NCBI GenBank assembly: GCA_910588195.1
Contig: CAJUPN010000011.1
Span: 1-42,080 of the forward strand
Direction of reading: 5' to 3'
Length of the DNA stretch: 42,080 nucleotides
Source: an uncultured Bacilli bacterium
Lineage (GTDB): Bacteria; Bacillota_I; Bacilli_A; RF39; UBA660
The notes under the pieces were generated by a model. The model was not told where the DNA came from. It did not search any database and was given only the letters and a program-made list of their open reading frames with translations. Each line of letters begins with the position of its first letter. Within the stretch, counting starts at the first letter, position 1. Of this stretch, positions 40,036-42,080 are shown piece by piece. A program made the position numbers and the translations under genes.

Positions 40036-41772
40036 ATGAAGAAACGAAATATAATCATATTGATGTTCTTATTACTAATCGGATTTGCAGCAGTAACGTC
40101 AACATTAGTAATAAGAGGAAATTTGAATATTGGATATAATGAAAACTTTTCATCAAGTATAGTATATACAAGAGCAGAGTTACCAAATGGAGAAGTAGAA
40201 ATAAACAAAAATGAAAAGAATATAGATTTTATAACTGAAAAGTTAGAGAATGTTAATCAAACAACAATCTTAGAATTTGATGTAACAAATAAAAGTAGAA
40301 ATTATGATGCTAGTGTAACAATTAATTGTGGATTAAAAGAAGACTTCAAAAGCTTTAGTGAGTACTTAGATATAACAATGAGTTTAGAAAGTCCATTTGA
40401 ATTAATATCCAGTGAAACAAAAACAGGATATTTAACTATAAAGTTAAAGAAAGCTTACAATGAAGAGATGGAAACAAGAATTGAGATGAGTTGTGAGTTA
40501 GTAGCAGAACCTTTAGAAAGAGAAACATTAGGCGATGAATATAAATCAATTTATAAAGAAAAGATCCTAAATGGAGCAGATCCAGTATTAAAAGAAAAGT
40601 TAATACCAGTAGAAATCTCTAATAATGGAGAAGTAAGATATGCAGATATAAGTAAAGAATGGTATAAGTATGAGAATAAAAGATGGGCTAATGCAGTAAT
40701 ACTAAATGAAGGAGTATCCTATCAAGAAGGAGATATAATATCAGAGTCAGATATAGAATCATACTTTGTCTGGATACCAAGATATAAATACCAAATATTT
40801 GATGAAGGAAATTATACAACATATATAGAAAGTAAGCCAACAGAAAGTATAGCAAAAGAGATACAGATTGAATTTGAAACAAATGAAGTTGAAGCATCTA
40901 TAGGTTCAACAAAAGGCGAATGGTTAACCCACCCAGCCTTCACAAACTTTGATGTAAATGGAATATGGGTAGGAAAGTTTGAAACAGGATACAAAGGAGC
41001 AACAACTAAAGAAGAAGCTCAAGTAAATGAAGAAAATCCAAATAAAATAATAATTAAACCAAATACATACTCATGGAGAAACTCAACAGTAAGTAATATA
41101 TTTAAAACAGCATATAACTACAATCGTGAATTAGATTCCCATATGATGAAGAATACAGAGTGGGGAGCAGTTGCTTACTTAAGTCATTCCAAGTATGGAA
41201 TAAACACAGAAGTAAGAATAAATAATAATTCTTCTTATTTAACTGGATACTCAGCAACAGATGAAACAGATCAATCATCTTACCCAGGGGTGTCTGGGAC
41301 TACTTCAGACATAACGCTTCCATATAATACAGAAACAGGATACAAAGCAAGTACAACAGGAAATATAACTGGAATATATGATATGTCAGGTGGAGCTTGG
41401 GAATATGTTGCAGGATATATGCCAAGTTCTAGTGATGCATCAGGATTTACTTCAACAGAGCTCACAAAATATTCCAAATATTTAGACATATATTCAAGAA
41501 ACTCTATAGTAACATCGTATAATAATCGAATCTTAGGAGATGCAACAGGAGAGATGGGGCCATTCTACTTCTACGCAGATAAAAATAATACTAATAAGCA
41601 GTATCATAATAATTGGTATTATGATAATTCATATTTTATTTCTTCTATTTATCCTTGGTTTGATCGAGGTGGTTTTTCTTATGGAAGTACTCTTGCGGGT
41701 CAATTCCTATTTGGAAGAGTTACAGGTGGAATTTATGTTGAAGGAGGATCTCGTCTTGTTTTAACCCACTAA
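40036..41772 (+). CDS. DGR-target-like surface protein, array copy 2
   Basis: The protein has 578 residues and starts after GAGGTAAG, 15 bp downstream of copy 1. Same modules in the same order as copy 1, with high identity in the N-terminal module and the middle of the lectin/FGE-like domain (MMKNTEWGAVAYLSHSKYG is identical). The C-terminus reads WFDRGGFSYGSTLAGQFLFG and stops two codons earlier (LTH instead of LTSKI). Surface location is inferred from the N-terminal hydrophobic helix. Tandem duplication of copies 1-3 is evident at the DNA level. Confidence 0.88.
   Translation: MKKRNIIILMFLLLIGFAAVTSTLVIRGNLNIGYNENFSSSIVYTRAELPNGEVEINKNEKNIDFITEKLENVNQTTILEFDVTNKSRNYDASVTINCGLKEDFKSFSEYLDITMSLESPFELISSETKTGYLTIKLKKAYNEEMETRIEMSCELVAEPLERETLGDEYKSIYKEKILNGADPVLKEKLIPVEISNNGEVRYADISKEWYKYENKRWANAVILNEGVSYQEGDIISESDIESYFVWIPRYKYQIFDEGNYTTYIESKPTESIAKEIQIEFETNEVEASIGSTKGEWLTHPAFTNFDVNGIWVGKFETGYKGATTKEEAQVNEENPNKIIIKPNTYSWRNSTVSNIFKTAYNYNRELDSHMMKNTEWGAVAYLSHSKYGINTEVRINNNSSYLTGYSATDETDQSSYPGVSGTTSDITLPYNTETGYKASTTGNITGIYDMSGGAWEYVAGYMPSSSDASGFTSTELTKYSKYLDIYSRNSIVTSYNNRILGDATGEMGPFYFYADKNNTNKQYHNNWYYDNSYFISSIYPWFDRGGFSYGSTLAGQFLFGRVTGGIYVEGGSRLVLTH
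41617..41769 (+). repeat. VR-like segment of array copy 2 (more diverged)
   Basis: Fifty-one codons align to the TR without gaps. Several of the AAY-equivalent places now end in A (GGA at 23 and 33, CTA at 31, GAA at 42), which simple adenine mutagenesis of this TR cannot give. It is therefore older, inactive, or was written from another template. Confidence 0.65.
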
Positions 41773-41794
41773 AATATGAGAATAGAGGTAAGTT

Positions 41795-42080
41795 ATGAAG
41801 AAAAGAAACATAATGATATTAGTATTTATGCTAGTAATCGGATTTGCAGCAGTGAGTACAACACTTGTTATAAATGGAAATTTAAACATTGGATATAATG
41901 AAGAAAACTTTTCATCAAGTGTAGTATATACGAGAGCAGAAACAGAAGATGGAACAGCAGAGATAAATCAGAGTGAAAAAAATATAACATTTGAAACAAA
42001 TAAGTTAGAAAATGTTAACCAAAGTGCTACATTAGAGTTTGATGTAACAAATAAAAGTAGAAATTATAATGCTGAAGTTA
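41795..42080 (+). CDS. DGR-target-like surface protein, array copy 3 (3'-truncated by window edge)
   Basis: The first 95 codons are visible, from ATG 41795 after GAGGTAAG. Nearly identical in DNA to the start of copy 1 (for example the shared block around 41883-41965), more so than copy 2 is, which suggests recent duplication or gene conversion. Export helix, NLNIGYNEENF and the VTNKSRNYNAEV strand are present. The C-terminal variable domain lies outside the window. Confidence 0.85.
   Translation, partial: MKKRNIMILVFMLVIGFAAVSTTLVINGNLNIGYNEENFSSSVVYTRAETEDGTAEINQSEKNITFETNKLENVNQSATLEFDVTNKSRNYNAEV

Noticed and set aside
38272..42080. Array copies as currently active DGR targets of this TR
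   Set aside because: They differ from the TR at many non-adenine positions, lack the G+C-rich identical 3' end and lack the downstream hairpins, so only a past or alternative link is supported.
1..42080. CRISPR arrays, rRNA or tRNA genes
   Set aside because: No regularly spaced short repeats and no recognisable tRNA or rRNA sequence were seen on reading; a dedicated search was not possible.

Overview
The window is an AT-rich (roughly 30% G+C by eye) bacterial chromosome segment. Gram-positive features are a split PrgI/VirB4 type IV secretion set, FtsEX with a PcsB-like hydrolase, and a CotY/CotZ-type spore coat protein next to a sigma-K-like promoter. TGA is used as a stop (for example at 5284-5286), so this is not the mycoplasma code. 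I infer an uncultured Bacillota, possibly a Bacilli lineage near the Mollicutes; the sequence alone does not fix the taxon.

Layout. (1) 1-2776: a diversity-generating retroelement (DGR). In order: the 3' end of a target gene whose last 153 bp are a variable repeat (VR, 321-473), a stack of inverted repeats, the template repeat (TR, 626-778), a terminator-like hairpin, and an overlapping operon of a MutS-domain-I-like protein, an Avd-like protein and a DGR-type reverse transcriptase. VR and TR differ at 16 of 153 positions. All 16 are adenines in the TR, and all 11 AAY codons of the TR are changed in the VR. (2) 2842-4591: two unrecognised genes, one with mTERF-like helical repeats. (3) 4705-7777: a tight nucleotide-metabolism operon (thymidine kinase, histidine phosphatase, TTD14-like P-loop/CYTH protein, thymidylate-kinase-like protein). 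(4) 7932-21483: a VirB6/PrgI/VirB4/VirB8-like/VirD4 type IV secretion locus with two cell-wall hydrolases but no visible relaxase or integrase. (5) 21557-24693: mini-rhodanese, VTT membrane protein, RmuC and an unknown coiled-coil protein. (6) 24792-29669: ftsE, ftsX, PcsB/EnvC-like peptidase, cdsA and rseP, followed by small unknowns and parE (30773-32692). (7) 32803-35529: two glycine-rich surface proteins, the second behind a 17-A homopolymer in its promoter region. (8) 35601-38100: an unknown protein, a membrane-anchored EIIB-like protein without the phosphorylatable Cys, an RDD protein, YidD and the coat protein. (9) 38272-42080: a tandem array of three paralogues (the last cut by the window end) of the DGR target gene.

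How the genes fit together. The DGR target, its paralogues about 37 kb away and the two glycine-rich proteins share one N-terminal export/stalk module but carry different C-terminal domains. This suggests a common surface-display platform that varies by two routes: adenine-specific retro-mutagenesis of a lectin/FGE-like tip, and possible poly-A slippage in a promoter. The distal target paralogues align codon for codon with the TR without indels, but they carry AT-ameliorated third positions and lack the hairpins that follow the active VR. They look like former or alternative targets.
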